Source: Eretmocerus hayati (taxonomy: Eukaryota > Arthropoda > Insecta > Hymenoptera > Aphelinidae). Taken from it: a stretch of 64,000 nt of DNA. The stretch lies in the NCBI GenBank assembly GCA_029851415.1, contig CM056743.1:96260501-96324500 (forward strand), in the 5' to 3' direction. The notes beneath the pieces are model-generated. The model was not told the DNA's origin and did no database searches. It was given only the letters and a program-made list of their open reading frames with translations. Of the stretch, positions 24,089 through 34,213 are shown one piece after another. Positions within the stretch are counted from its first letter, which is position 1. Every line of letters begins with the position of its first letter. The position numbers were made by a program, and so were the translations under genes.

Positions 24089-24566
24089 GGTCGCAGACCT
24101 TGCACAATCAGTGCGATTTGTTAATCAGAAACTAGTTGAAAGAAAATTGTCAAAAGACATTTGAGACTTTTATACATTTTCAAAAATTAAAGAGAAAACC
24201 TATAACATGATCAAATTTGGTCAAACGACTGTAACGAGTGATGAATAAAAAAGTGATCAAAAAGATATTCACTACAAAAATTCAAAATTTCGGTCATAGA
24301 CCTTAACTTAACCGTATGAAATTGGTCAACGGGCCGTCGAACTTTTTATAAAGAGAAAATGAAAACTGGTCATGTGACCGTAATTTAATTCTAAGAAATT
24401 GGTCAAAAAACCTATGAACTGACAGAACAAATGAAAATTTGGTCAACTGACCGCTATAAAAGGTAAAAAATCAAAGAAAAGCGATATAGATCAGTCAAGA
24501 GACCTTTTCTTCGGGCATAGCCCATAGCCTCGGTCTCCAGACCACCTTCATTTTTGGTCAAAGACC
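24089..24566. promoter_or_regulatory. Array of inverted GGTCA half-sites
   Basis: Near-palindromes of the form GGTCA-N1to3-GACC occur at 24292, 24324 (GGCC), 24368 (GGTCATGTGACC), 24401, 24441 (GGTCAACTGACC) and 24556. Weaker ones lie at 24089, 24219 and 24493. Another copy is in the leader at 34464. GGTCA/TGACC inverted pairs resemble nuclear-receptor sites such as the ecdysone response element. Whether they act is unknown. Confidence 0.5.
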
Positions 24567-25332
24567 TACTTTTTCTTCTGGTTCTTCTCCACCAGATAAT
24601 GATCGTCATAATTTGGACCATCTCTTGGATTGCGGACACCACGTTTGCCACTACTGAGCAGTGGCCAAAATCGTTGTAGTGCCCATCTCGAAGTCTCTCC
24701 TGGCGGCGCTGCATGCGCTCCTGGTGGTTCTTCTTGAAGTAATCTTGAACTTTGGCTTGTTCAAGCTCCTCCTGGGTCTTTTTCGCCGCTTGCTCGGCCT
24801 TTTTCAGGTTTTCCAGGGCCGCGCGTGCTACCGCTTCTCTTTTCGCGATCTCTTGGTTGCGTTCTTCACGGATCTCATGTGCAGTAAGGTAGTCCAGGTT
24901 CTCTTGTTCGACTTCGCTCGCGTAATCGAGCAAGTGTCGAAAAGGGGCCAAATTCCGCGCATATTTGATCTCGAGATTCTTGCTCATCTCGATGAGATCC
25001 TCGCTGGTCTTATTGACAGCCCTAACTTCGGCGCGGTGCTGCAACACGAGAGCGAGCAGAGCCCTGCCATCTTCTCCGAGCTGTTGCTCTGGTGACAATT
25101 GAACTGCTTCTTCTTGAATTACAGGTCGAGGTTCTTTCGGTTCATCCCGTGAACCAGAAGTCAAAGATTCGGCTGGTGGGCCAACTGGGTCAGGGCTATC
25201 CTCAGCACCTTGGACCGTTGGCACATTTTGGTTATCAGTACTGGGAGGGGAGTGCTCCTCTAGGATTCGCATCTCTTCCAGTATTGCTGCCATTTGTTCC
25301 GGAGTCTTGCCGGTTTCTTCTTGACGATCCAT
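24454..25332 (-). CDS. Gypsy ORF3, coiled-coil protein of unknown role
   Basis: 292 residues, 3' of pol in the place an env gene would take. The N-terminal third is acidic and proline-rich. Residues from about 95 to 215 form a long charged coiled coil (EEAVQLSPEQQ ... KKTQEELEQAKVQ ... QERMQRRQERLRDG). There is no signal peptide and no membrane anchor, so it is not an envelope protein. The tail after about residue 220 changes composition (IIIWWRRTRRKSRS), which may reflect a frame change. The start ATG at 25332 follows pol by about 130 bp. Confidence 0.6.
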   Translation of the reverse strand: MDRQEETGKTPEQMAAILEEMRILEEHSPPSTDNQNVPTVQGAEDSPDPVGPPAESLTSGSRDEPKEPRPVIQEEAVQLSPEQQLGEDGRALLALVLQHRAEVRAVNKTSEDLIEMSKNLEIKYARNLAPFRHLLDYASEVEQENLDYLTAHEIREERNQEIAKREAVARAALENLKKAEQAAKKTQEELEQAKVQDYFKKNHQERMQRRQERLRDGHYNDFGHCSVVANVVSAIQEMVQIMTIIIWWRRTRRKSRSLTKNEGGLETEAMGYARRKGLLTDLYRFSLIFYLL

Positions 25333-25462
25333 CTTCTGAAAAGATTAGACTTATGTTGTTTTTGTTATCTCAATTTTCTACGGACAGGTGTCCACTACTC
25401 AGAAAAAAGAGATGTCTACAATCATTCTATGACAAAATAATATAAGTCAGAAGATAGGTTTA

Positions 25463-26662
25463 CTATTTTGCCAAGCGACTACTAGATCTAATGCGCATAG
25501 GGGATAAGTTTGACGCATTCAAGATCTTCTCTTTAGTGGATCCTTTCGGTCGACCACGCGGTCGTTTCGGTATGGGTTCGGTCGTCTGCGCTGGAGCTAC
25601 GTCAACCGTATCATGGTCTGATTCATGACGAATCGAGGGTACGAATCTGACGCGTTTTTTGGTTTTCCTTGGTCGGCCTCTTTTCCTGGTAATTTTCGGA
25701 GTGTTTGTCTTTGACGCAACGTTTTTAGCGGGTCTGAGCACACGACATGGTCTTTGGTTGAACGAATTATCGTCAGATGGACCGATTATTGACCGTTCAA
25801 TTTCTGGTTCGTTTAGGGGCTCTTCACTATCGATGGAGGGTTTCAGGTCTTGAACATGCGCTTTCCCGAGGCTTTGGCCCGATTCATCGGCCAGTTCGTA
25901 AACATTTGAACCGAGTCGAGCTAGGATGGTAAATTTGCCATCGAATTAAGGCGCAAATTCGCCTGTGATACCCTGAGCCTGTGATGATGAGACTCTGTTA
26001 CGCTTCCAGACAGCATCTCCTACTGCATATTGAACATCACGTCGCTTTTTGTTGTAATATTGAGCTTGATGCTCGTGAGCTTTTCGTGAATTGGTCGCTG
26101 CGACCATGTGCGAGTCAGGCAGTTTGAGCATATGTGCTTGCCAATCATTTGCTGCTTGCACTAGCTCTTTTTCAGCAGACGCGAGTTCTTGTTGACGTTT
26201 GAAATTTTTCGGTGGAACTGGATTCATAGTTCATAAAAGCTGGACTGAGGTGAGTTGAATGTTGGACGCTTGAATTGTACGCGAACTGAAGTTCCGTCAC
26301 ATGTTCGTCCCAGCGACTGTGTTTGTCCTCTAAATATGCGATTATGGACGTTTTGATTGTTCTTATGTATCGTTCTACTGGGTACAATGGGCGGCGTGAG
26401 GTGGTATTGTCATATGTACAATACCCCGCTCATCCAGGTATCTGTCAATTACTTTGTTGGAGTATTCCGGACCGTTATCCGACAGGAATATTTCCGGAGT
26501 ACCATAACGTAAAATTATTTTCGAATCTAGTGCTTTACGTACGGTCAGTGCATTCGCTTTGCGAACTGGCACACATTCCATCCATTTTGTAAATAAGTCA
26601 ATAAAGACAATCATATATTCATTGCCGTGGACACAGCGAGGGAATACACAAGTGTCGGCTGC
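25463..26662 (-). pseudogene. pol: Gypsy pol, integrase core and C-terminus, broken
   Basis: Continuation of pol after an in-frame TGA at 26663. FIDLFTKWMECVP and SDNGPEYSN carry the first two acidic residues of the rve core, VERYIRTIKTSI the third. Frame changes lie near 26380 and 26220 and a TAA at 25947 interrupts the C-terminal domain (YAVGDAVWKR, then FTILARLGSNVYEL). The tail ends at 25463 and has two AT-hook-like motifs, KRGRPRKTKKR and KRPRGRPKGS, which may bind AT-rich DNA and influence target choice. Confidence 0.8.
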
Positions 26663-29356
26663 TCAAACTTGCCATGGTCTCGTGATGGACCGTTTACCCA
26701 TGAGGCCTGCTGGTGCAAGTTGTTGCACTTTACATTGTTGACAAATAGTGCATCTCCTTACAAAATTTGCAACGTCTTGGTATAAATTTGGCCAGAAGTA
26801 ATAAAGTATGACACGTTGATGTGTTTTAAATCGACCATAGTGGCCTGCTGTTACTTCTTCATGGCATTCTCTTAAAATTTTCAAACGATTTTCTTGCGTG
26901 ATCACCAATTTCCACGCATCGTTATCAATTCCAAGATCATCAAGAACTTCGTCGGGTTTATGATGATACAGATTTTCACCGACGATTTTCCAATTTGGAA
27001 ATTCTTTTGGTCGACTTAGGACCTCGTTGAACTTCTCAATGTACCACGCATCTTGCGTGGATTTTTTCACACTAAAGGTCGCAAGACCAGGTGTCTCGGG
27101 CATGTCTTCATCTTTGTACATCCTAGACAAGCAGTCTGGTACGATATTTTCATTTCCTGGTCGATGTTGTATGGTGAAGTCATGGCTTTGTAATTCAAGT
27201 GCCCAGCGGGCTAGACGTCCTGTGGGATTCCGTAGGTTAAATAACCAACGCAGACTACTGTGGTCAGTTATGACTTTGAATGGATATCCCTCAATATATG
27301 GTCGGAATTTTCTTATTGCCCATAAAACAGCCAAACATTCTCGTTCTGTACAGGAGAAGTTTCTTTCTTGGGGCGTGAGCACTTTGCTAGCGAACTTTAG
27401 AGGGCGCTCTTCCCCATCTACTATTTGTACAAGCAGGGCTCCTAGGCCCGTATTCGACGCGTCGGTCTCGATCTGAAATTCGAGATAGTGATCAGGCCGA
27501 TTCAAGACTGGAGCTGTTGCAAGCATGATTTTTATTTGCTCAAAGGCATTTTGTTGATCATCAGTCGATAAGAAAGGCGTCCCCTTCTTGGTTACGCGAG
27601 TGAGCGGTTCGGCAATCGTGGCGGAATCATTTAGGAATTTTCTATACCACGACGCCATGCCTAAGAAGCGCTGCAATTTTTTCAAAGTCTTCGGAGCTGG
27701 ATATTCCACAATTGGCTTGATCTTCTCTGGATCCGGTCGAAAACCGTCACGATTGACTAGGACTCCGAGGTACCTAACTTCGTCCTTGCAAAAGTGACTT
27801 TTTTCACGATTAATTGTTAGACCGGCATCTTTGATTTTCTTCAAAATTAGCTCGAGTACTTCTAGATGTTTTTCAAACGTCTCAGTTACTATGATGATGT
27901 CGTCTAAATAACTGAACGCGAATGGCTCCAATTCAGGGCCGATTAAATCGTCCATTAGAGCCTGGTAGGTCGCGGGACCATTACAGACCCCATACGGTAG
28001 TTTCGTGAATTCGAACAGACCTAATCCGGGTACTGTAAATGCCGTAAATTGTTCTGAGCCTTTTTCAAGTGGGATAGACCAGTATGCGGAGCTCAGGTCT
28101 ATAGTGCTGATATATTTAGCATCTTGGAGCTTCCGTAGAATTGCATCCATTTGCGGTATAGGATATGCATGTTTGCGTGACACATTATTTAATTTTCTGT
28201 AGTCAACAAGAAAACGATATTCACCATTCAATTTCCTAACCATAACTACGGGGCTAGAACATGCGCTTGTCGATTTTCTGATCACTCCGAGTTGGAGCAT
28301 TTTCCGGACTTGATCATGCATTTCGTCCTCGATCCGTTTGGATACGGGGTAATATTTTTGTTTGATCGGTCGACAAGATTCGACGACGATCTCATGTTCA
28401 ATCCGGTCTGTGCAACCAATACTTGGACCATGTACTACAATACTTATATCTAGTACGTCATCTAACAATTTGCGCTGCTTATCGGTGAGATCATCAATGC
28501 CGACTGATGCGAGGTTTGCTGTATCTAAATCGCCCTGAGTCGCGAACTCGACAGTAAATGGGTCAGATGGGCCCTTCTCGCCTTTCACTGTCATCGTACT
28601 TTCTTCAGGCACAAGAATTGCATCGAGAGAATACGCGAAGTCTGCTCCCAAAATTAGATCGCAGGCCAACTTTTCATAAATGAACATTGCGATTTCTTCC
28701 TTCACGCCAACAACCTCTATAGGTAATTTGGTTTGCGCTACCGGTCGCGCTAATTCACAAGTTGCTAAACGGCAGTGTGGGCCTCGATAGGGTGACACAC
28801 GAGCTCCAATTGCAGCAGCAATTTGTAGACCGATTGGTCCGACAGATGTTCTTGATGCGCCAGTGTCGTAGAGAGCACGTACACAGGCATTTCCTAAGTT
28901 TGTTTTGAGCCACCAGCGAGGATGATCGCCCAGCGGCTTCTCATTGTCATAATCAGAGGGTGGACTCTTGTAGTCCGTCGAATATAGTCCTGGTCTTGTG
29001 GCTGGCTGTTGGTCACTGACCAACCCATTACCAGAGGCCATATCCTCTAGAGAGGCGGTAGAGGCCTTACCTAGTCGCCTCCTCCTCCTTTTTTTGGCAT
29101 TCAGGACAGTCATTTTTGGTGTATCCAGGCCAAGAGCAGTTCCAGCAGAATCTGCTTTTTGGACCAGGACCAGGTTCTTTGTCCTTATTATGGTCGCTTT
29201 CAATGACCGGTTTAGGTCTGAAGACTGTATTTGATTTAGGTTTGTCACCATCTGACTCATTTTGTTGCTGGCTTGTTGCGGGTTTATTCGCCGATGCATT
29301 TGAAGTTTGTGACTTGAATGATTTGAGTTTCTGATCAAACATTTCTGCCATAGCAT
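26663..29356 (-). pseudogene. pol: Gypsy pol: protease, reverse transcriptase, RNase H, integrase zinc domain
   Basis: An 897-residue frame overlapping gag by 290 bp in another frame, so expression would need a ribosomal frameshift. Protease: ALYDTGASRTS at about residue 160. RT: FLVDYRKLN, STIDLSSAYWSI and the catalytic FSYLDDIIIV. RNase H: FQIETDASNTGLGALL, CTERECLAVLWAI and VITDHSSLRWLF. Integrase HHCC: CHEEVTAGHYGRF ... RCTICQQCK. All catalytic residues of PR and RT are present. The frame is closed by a TGA at 26663 between the zinc domain and integrase core; the same frame continues beyond it, so the stop is a point lesion. Confidence 0.9.
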
Positions 29357-30308
29357 CTGTCATTTGCGCAATTGTAATTGAAGCACTTGTGCTCGAATGC
29401 ACTTTAGGCGCTGGCGGTGTAACAGGCACAGTCAATGATTTTAATTCTTTTTGAATTAATTCTCTCATTAGTTTGGTAGTCTCAACCAGAGGTTCGACTG
29501 AAGTGGCTGCCAGATGAGGTTGTGACTTATTATCATCAGATTTCTTCGATTCAGGTGGCTTGTATACCAATTCAGGCAAAAGAGACTGATCTGGATTTGG
29601 TGGTGGTCGATAGAATCTATTATTATTCCTAATATGTTCTGCTTCTCTAGTGAGCGTAAATAGGTCGTCCACTGATTTAACTTTATCACGTGGAACCCAT
29701 TGTTGAATCGTCGGGTGTAAATTGCGATACATCAGTTCTAATTGTTGATCATCGCTCCACGGTGTGTCGAATTTGTCAAGTATTGTCAGCAGACAAACGA
29801 TATAGTCTCTGGCCCGCTCTTCTTTCCCTTGCGTACGAGACTCTGCTTCTCTGATGAGTCGCTGTTGGAAGTGTTTGTCATGACCAAAACACACGCGAGC
29901 ATCTATTATAGATGCTGCCCAATTGGTCCATTTGGACCGTGATTGTCTGAACCAACGCAAAGCTGGACCGGCGAGTAACTCGAACAGTGCGTTCATAAGG
30001 TCTTCATCCGCAATATTGGATAAGGTTTTACATTCATCCACTCGCTGCAAAAATTCTTCGATGCTGCCATCTTTATGATCTCCAGAAAAAGTCAATTTCC
30101 ATCGACGTACTATTTTTCCGATGTCAACAGGTTGGCTGCGGGTTGAAGTATTTCTCCCGTAGGTGTCGTTGAGACCATTGTGCGCAGCTTGCGATGTAGG
30201 TACAAAATTGGTCACATTTCTTGTTTGCATGACCGTTTGGTCAGATTGTCGAGTTTCATCTTCATTTGTATTGAAGTACCGAAGATCGTATGTGTCCTGC
30301 AAATTCAC
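29067..30308 (-). CDS. gag: Gypsy gag
   Basis: 413 residues. The retrotransposon gag (capsid) domain lies at about residues 65-200: RRWKLTFSGD, SIEEFLQRVDECK, LRWFRQSRSKWTNW and RLIREAESRTQGKEE. A proline- and serine-rich linker follows, then a zinc knuckle CWNCSWPGYTKNDC at about residue 390. The usual histidine of CCHC is tyrosine here. The frame starts with GTG inside a 4-base overlap with the end of ORF1 (30305-30308), which suggests coupled or frameshifted translation of an ORF1-gag product rather than an independent start. Confidence 0.85.
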   Translation of the reverse strand: MNLQDTYDLRYFNTNEDETRQSDQTVMQTRNVTNFVPTSQAAHNGLNDTYGRNTSTRSQPVDIGKIVRRWKLTFSGDHKDGSIEEFLQRVDECKTLSNIADEDLMNALFELLAGPALRWFRQSRSKWTNWAASIIDARVCFGHDKHFQQRLIREAESRTQGKEERARDYIVCLLTILDKFDTPWSDDQQLELMYRNLHPTIQQWVPRDKVKSVDDLFTLTREAEHIRNNNRFYRPPPNPDQSLLPELVYKPPESKKSDDNKSQPHLAATSVEPLVETTKLMRELIQKELKSLTVPVTPPAPKVHSSTSASITIAQMTDAMAEMFDQKLKSFKSQTSNASANKPATSQQQNESDGDKPKSNTVFRPKPVIESDHNKDKEPGPGPKSRFCWNCSWPGYTKNDCPECQKKEEEATR

Positions 30309-31204
30309 GTTTCTTGCTCGTGGTGACTTATTTGTGATCGTCGGTGTACTGGTAATGCTGTGCTTTGACTCACAGGTACGCGCGTACTGCTCGCGAATTC
30401 GCGGGCATCCAATTCGCGCGATTTTTCAATCCATTGTGCTCCAAGTGCTTGAGCACGCTTGTGTGTTTCTTCGAGCTCATGGCGCGATACCTCAAGCTCA
30501 TGATTTTTCTTGGTCCAACTTGCTTGTAGAGCGTCGACCTGCCTCTGTGTATCGGTCAGACGCTTCATTTGATTTGCGATCATTCGCGGGATACATTGTA
30601 CCGAGCCATCTCCACGCAGGTATGGAACTACATCAAGGTCGGTTGGACCACCAGTGGTGCTAAAAATTGGCACATTATTTGTTGCTGTTGTAGTTGCTAC
30701 GGTTGGCCTATTCATTGCACCTGTGTATGTTGAGGTTGGCTCTATTACGGTCGTTACTGTCGTAGAGCCGCTTACCAGTAGCACTGGTATTTCAGAAGTA
30801 TTGTGCTCTTCCACACTTGATGATGAGGCCAAGCCTCCTGCTGCTAATGCGTTGTCGTTGACGTCGTCGTTGCTGATGTGGTCTTTGCGGACCGATCTAT
30901 ACGCTGTTTGTACTAAGTCATTACGCAGTCTCATTCTATGTTCGCGCAAAGTTTCATCATTTTCGAAATCATCATTTTGAACAAAGTCTGATTCGGTATA
31001 ATCGTCCATAAGGTAACGCATAAGCCTTTGCATTTTGACAGGTTCATCACCATCCTCACGGAGTTCAAGTTTGCGAAAAGTCTCTAAGTATTCATCTGGT
31101 GGTAAGGTAACTAACCAGGTGGTGAGGTCTGCTTCGCAGTTAAAAGTTTCATTTTGATTTGCCATGATTCCTAAAAAAGTGGCAAAAGTTTCAAAGTTCA
31201 TCAA
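30305..31204 (-). CDS. Gypsy ORF1, upstream of gag
   Basis: 299 residues; the likely start is the ATG at about 31165 (MANQNETF). The N-terminal part is acidic (LPPDEYLETFRKLEL). The middle is rich in T, V and S. Residues about 215-270 form a coiled coil (MKRLTDTQRQVDALQASW, ELEVSRHELEETHKRAQ). It ends in a 4-base overlap with gag. It may be the N-terminal half of a single Gag precursor (matrix-like) split by a frame change, or a separate protein. I know no closer identification. Confidence 0.65.
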   Translation of the reverse strand: MMNFETFATFLGIMANQNETFNCEADLTTWLVTLPPDEYLETFRKLELREDGDEPVKMQRLMRYLMDDYTESDFVQNDDFENDETLREHRMRLRNDLVQTAYRSVRKDHISNDDVNDNALAAGGLASSSSVEEHNTSEIPVLLVSGSTTVTTVIEPTSTYTGAMNRPTVATTTATNNVPIFSTTGGPTDLDVVPYLRGDGSVQCIPRMIANQMKRLTDTQRQVDALQASWTKKNHELEVSRHELEETHKRAQALGAQWIEKSRELDAREFASSTRVPVSQSTALPVHRRSQISHHEQET

Positions 31205-31710
31205 TATATTCTGACAGTTGCGTCAAAAATTAACGAAAAGTATTGAAATTCATTCCAAAACTTTTAAAAAAGCGAAAAATTATATTTTGCAAATTTTGTT
31301 TATCGCAGAATTTATTGCAAAATTATTGCGAAAAAATTTTCAGTTATGCTCAATTATTCGCAAACTTGGGCTCCGGGCTATATCTATAGCTATCGCGGTC
31401 AAATTTTGACTTGGAAAGTGAAAAAAGTCAAAAACAGGTGTTTCCAAAATTTCTCAAAAATCGATTTTGATTTTACTTGAGATGGCTTCATTTACCCCAA
31501 CATCGGGTATTGTATGCAAAGAGAACTCGACTTTTGTCGTAAACTGTTCAAATAATTGACGAAAACAACATTCAGAATTACAGGACGCATTTTTGTCAAT
31601 ATTAAAACGGACTATGTTTTAGTTCGCACGCAGTTTCAGTTACGCAACGCTTGACTGTATGCAGTCCGCACTATATCTATGAATCAGTACTGAGAATTCA
31701 AGTATATGTA
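31205..31710 (-). other. Gypsy leader, gag-proximal part
   Basis: Untranslated AT-rich leader between ORF1 and the inner foldback B. The distal part of the leader is 34214-35203. No coding frame. Confidence 0.6.
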
Positions 31711-33152
31711 TATGAGTCATTCTGGAGCAAGCTGGACAAAACCGTCACCAGAGGGGTCTGGGAAAAATCCGCAAAAATTTTTTTCCATTAGTACTAGGTT
31801 GAAATAGTACGAAAAATTTTTTTTCAGATTTTTTCAGCCCCCCCCCCCCCTGTGGGCCCCAGGGCCCATAAAAGGGCCAATTTAGGCCCTTCTTTCAGCC
31901 TATTCTAAGAAAATCATAGTTCCAACGCGATTCAATATTTTTCAACGTACTTGGGCGCATTTTTCTCGTCAAGACTAGTACTTTGGAAACAAAAATTGTC
32001 CAAGGCCACTTAGTGAGCCTGACGACTTCTGCAAGCTAATTATTGAGAGCAAATTTTAGCGATTTTTGGACCCGCTTCAAAGCGATCTAGCTCCTACTAG
32101 ACATGTGATAATCGACTACTGCAGGTAGTCATTTTGAAGGTCTTGGGAAAACCTACAATTTGACCACCTGCAGAAGTCGATTATCGTACTTTTCATAGGA
32201 GCTATAGCCGATACAAGTTGAGCTATTTACGAAAAAGTCGAAAATTCAGGACTCGATTCCAAAAATATATCTCAATTTTCTTCCACCAAACTTGTGCGAA
32301 AATGTTCTTTCAGACATCTACTTCCAGTAAAAAAAATTTGGCGCAGGTTATTTTTTTGTATTTTTTTTGGCGAGCGTTACAAAATGCCGCATTTCGTGGT
32401 TTTAGCAAAAACGGCATCTTTGACCACGGTAGCATACGCTCCAATCTGGACTGATGTGCACCAATCTGTGTGAAAGTACTCCCCAAAGTACCCTCAAGTA
32501 CGCGTGAGAAGTTGCGGGGACGTGCCTCCAGCCAGGAGCGAGCTGTAAGTTCTCTTTACCGTGTCAAAAATAGGCATTATTTTGGCTATTCGAGCGTAAG
32601 CGACCGAGAGCATGATTTCACTTGTTCTCGCTTACAAATGAGATAATGGGCTAGAATGAGGATCCAAACATACTTTCCCGACTCAAAATGACCATCTAAA
32701 CACATTTCCGAGGTCAGTTTTGCTCTAAATAGTCGCCCCTTTGCCCCTCAAGAACTTAGATTCTGTCGACGGGTTCTGACACCGTTGAGGCACTAGACGA
32801 CATTCTAGAGCTAAACTGACCTCGGAATTGTGTTCAGATGGTCATTTCGAGTCGGAAAAGTATGTTTGGATCCTCATTCTAGCCCATTATCTCGTTTGTA
32901 AGCCAGAAAAAGTAAAATCATGCTCTCGGTCGCTTACGCTCGAATAACCAAAATAATGCCTATTTTTGACACGGTAAAGAGAACCTACAGCTCGCTCCTG
33001 GCTGGAGGCACGTCCCCGCAACTTCTCACACGTACTTGGGGGTACTTTGGGGAGTACTTTCACACAGATTGTATAATGTTGTTAGTTCTTCTTGATCTTG
33101 GAGGACATGGGTTGAGTGAAAAAACACTCTTTGAATGGAAAAGTTTAATTGC

Positions 33153-33185
33153 GACGTTTCGTCAACTTTCAGTTGACCTCATCAG
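33153..33185 (-). ncRNA. Hammerhead-ribozyme-like motif, left arm
   Basis: Exact mirror of the right-arm motif (CTCATCAG at 33178-33185 on the plus strand). The two arms thus carry the motif on opposite strands. Confidence 0.5.
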
Positions 33186-33308
33186 GCTTAATTTGATGAC
33201 AGTGAAAATTACATGATTAAACTTATTTCTAATCGTAGGTGGAACTATAGTCCACCTACGATTAGAAATAAGTTTAATCATGTAATTTTCACTGTCATCA
33301 AATTAAGC

Positions 33309-33341
33309 CTGATGAGGTCAACTGAAAGTTGACGAAACGTC
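33309..33341 (+). ncRNA. Hammerhead-ribozyme-like motif, right arm
   Basis: CTGATGAG, then GTCAACT paired with AGTTGAC (stem II), then GAAAC and GTC. This is the order of the hammerhead core and cleavage triplet. The stem II register leaves one extra G against the canonical core, so activity may be reduced or lost. Known from terminal repeats of Penelope-like elements. Confidence 0.5.
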
Positions 33342-34213
33342 GCAATTAAACTTTTCCATCCAAAGAGTGTTTTTTCACTCAACCCATGTCCTCCAAGATC
33401 AAGAAGAACTAACAACATTATATCAAGTTTGGGGACGAGAAGTTATCAATCTATAATTTTCACACAGATTGGTGCACATCAGTCCAGATGGGAGCGTATG
33501 CTACCGTGGTCAAGATGCCGTTTTTGCTAAAACCACGAAATGCGGCATTTTGTAACACTCGGCAAAAAAAATCAAAAAAAATAACCTCCGCCAGATTTTT
33601 TTTACTGAAAGTAGATGTCTGAAAAAACATTTTCGCACAAGTTTGGTGGAAAAAAATTATGATATATTTTTGGAATCGAGTCCTGAACTTTCGACTTTTT
33701 CGTAAATAGCTCAACTTGTATCGGCTATAGCTCCTATGAAAAGTACGATAATCGACTTTTGCAGGTGGTCGAATTGTAGATTTTTTCAAGACCTTTGAAA
33801 TGACTACCTGCAGAAGTCGATTATCACATGTCTAGTAGGAGCTAGATCGCTTTGAAGCAGGCCCAAAAATCGCTAAAATTTGCTCTCGATAATTAGCTTG
33901 CATAAGCCGTCAGGCTCACTAAGTGGCCTTGAACAATTTTTTTTTCAAAAGTACTAGTCTTGACGAGAAAAATGCGCCCAAGTACGTTGAAAAATATTGA
34001 ATCGCGTTGGAACTATGATTTTCTTAGGATAGGTTAAAAAAGGGCCTAAAATGGACCTTTCATGGGCCCTGGGGCCCACAGGGGGGGCCGAAAAAATCTG
34101 AAAAAATTTTTTCGTACTATTTTATCATAGTACTAATGGAAAAAAATTTTTGCAGATTTTTCCCAGACCCCCCTGGTGACGGTTTTGTCCAGCTTGCCCC
34201 AGAATGACTCATA

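Larger units (their letters stand above)
33072..33457. mobile_element. Penelope-like inverted terminal-repeat insertion
   Basis: Arms 33072-33240 and about 33250-33422 are mirror copies joined by a GGTGGAACTATAGTCCACC centre, followed by a 35-bp tail. The whole insert is flanked by a 14-bp duplication, TTTCACACAGATTG (33058-33071 and 33458-33471). The inner family B context confirms the empty site. Inverted repeats carrying CTGATGAG/GACGAAAC motifs, with long variable duplications, fit Penelope-like retroelement terminal repeats. No RT is present. Confidence 0.6.
31713..34211. mobile_element. Foldback element, family B, inner copy inside the gypsy leader
   Basis: Starts TGAGTCATTCTGGAGCAAGC and ends in the mirror image; TA flanks both sides and the right flank continues into a TA microsatellite. 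The arms are near-perfect inverted copies with their centre near 32740-32800 (the GTCGACGGGTTCTGACACCG region). It holds one insertion, the Penelope-like hairpin at 33072-33457. Because it lies inside a gypsy that split another B copy, family B moved both before and after the gypsy insertion. Confidence 0.85.

Noticed and set aside
24661..25095. 144-residue plus-strand hydrophobic frame
   Set aside because: Shadow of the ORF3 coiled coil on the opposite strand.
24454..25332. Envelope gene in the gypsy element
   Set aside because: No signal peptide, transmembrane segment or glycoprotein features; the protein is a soluble coiled coil.
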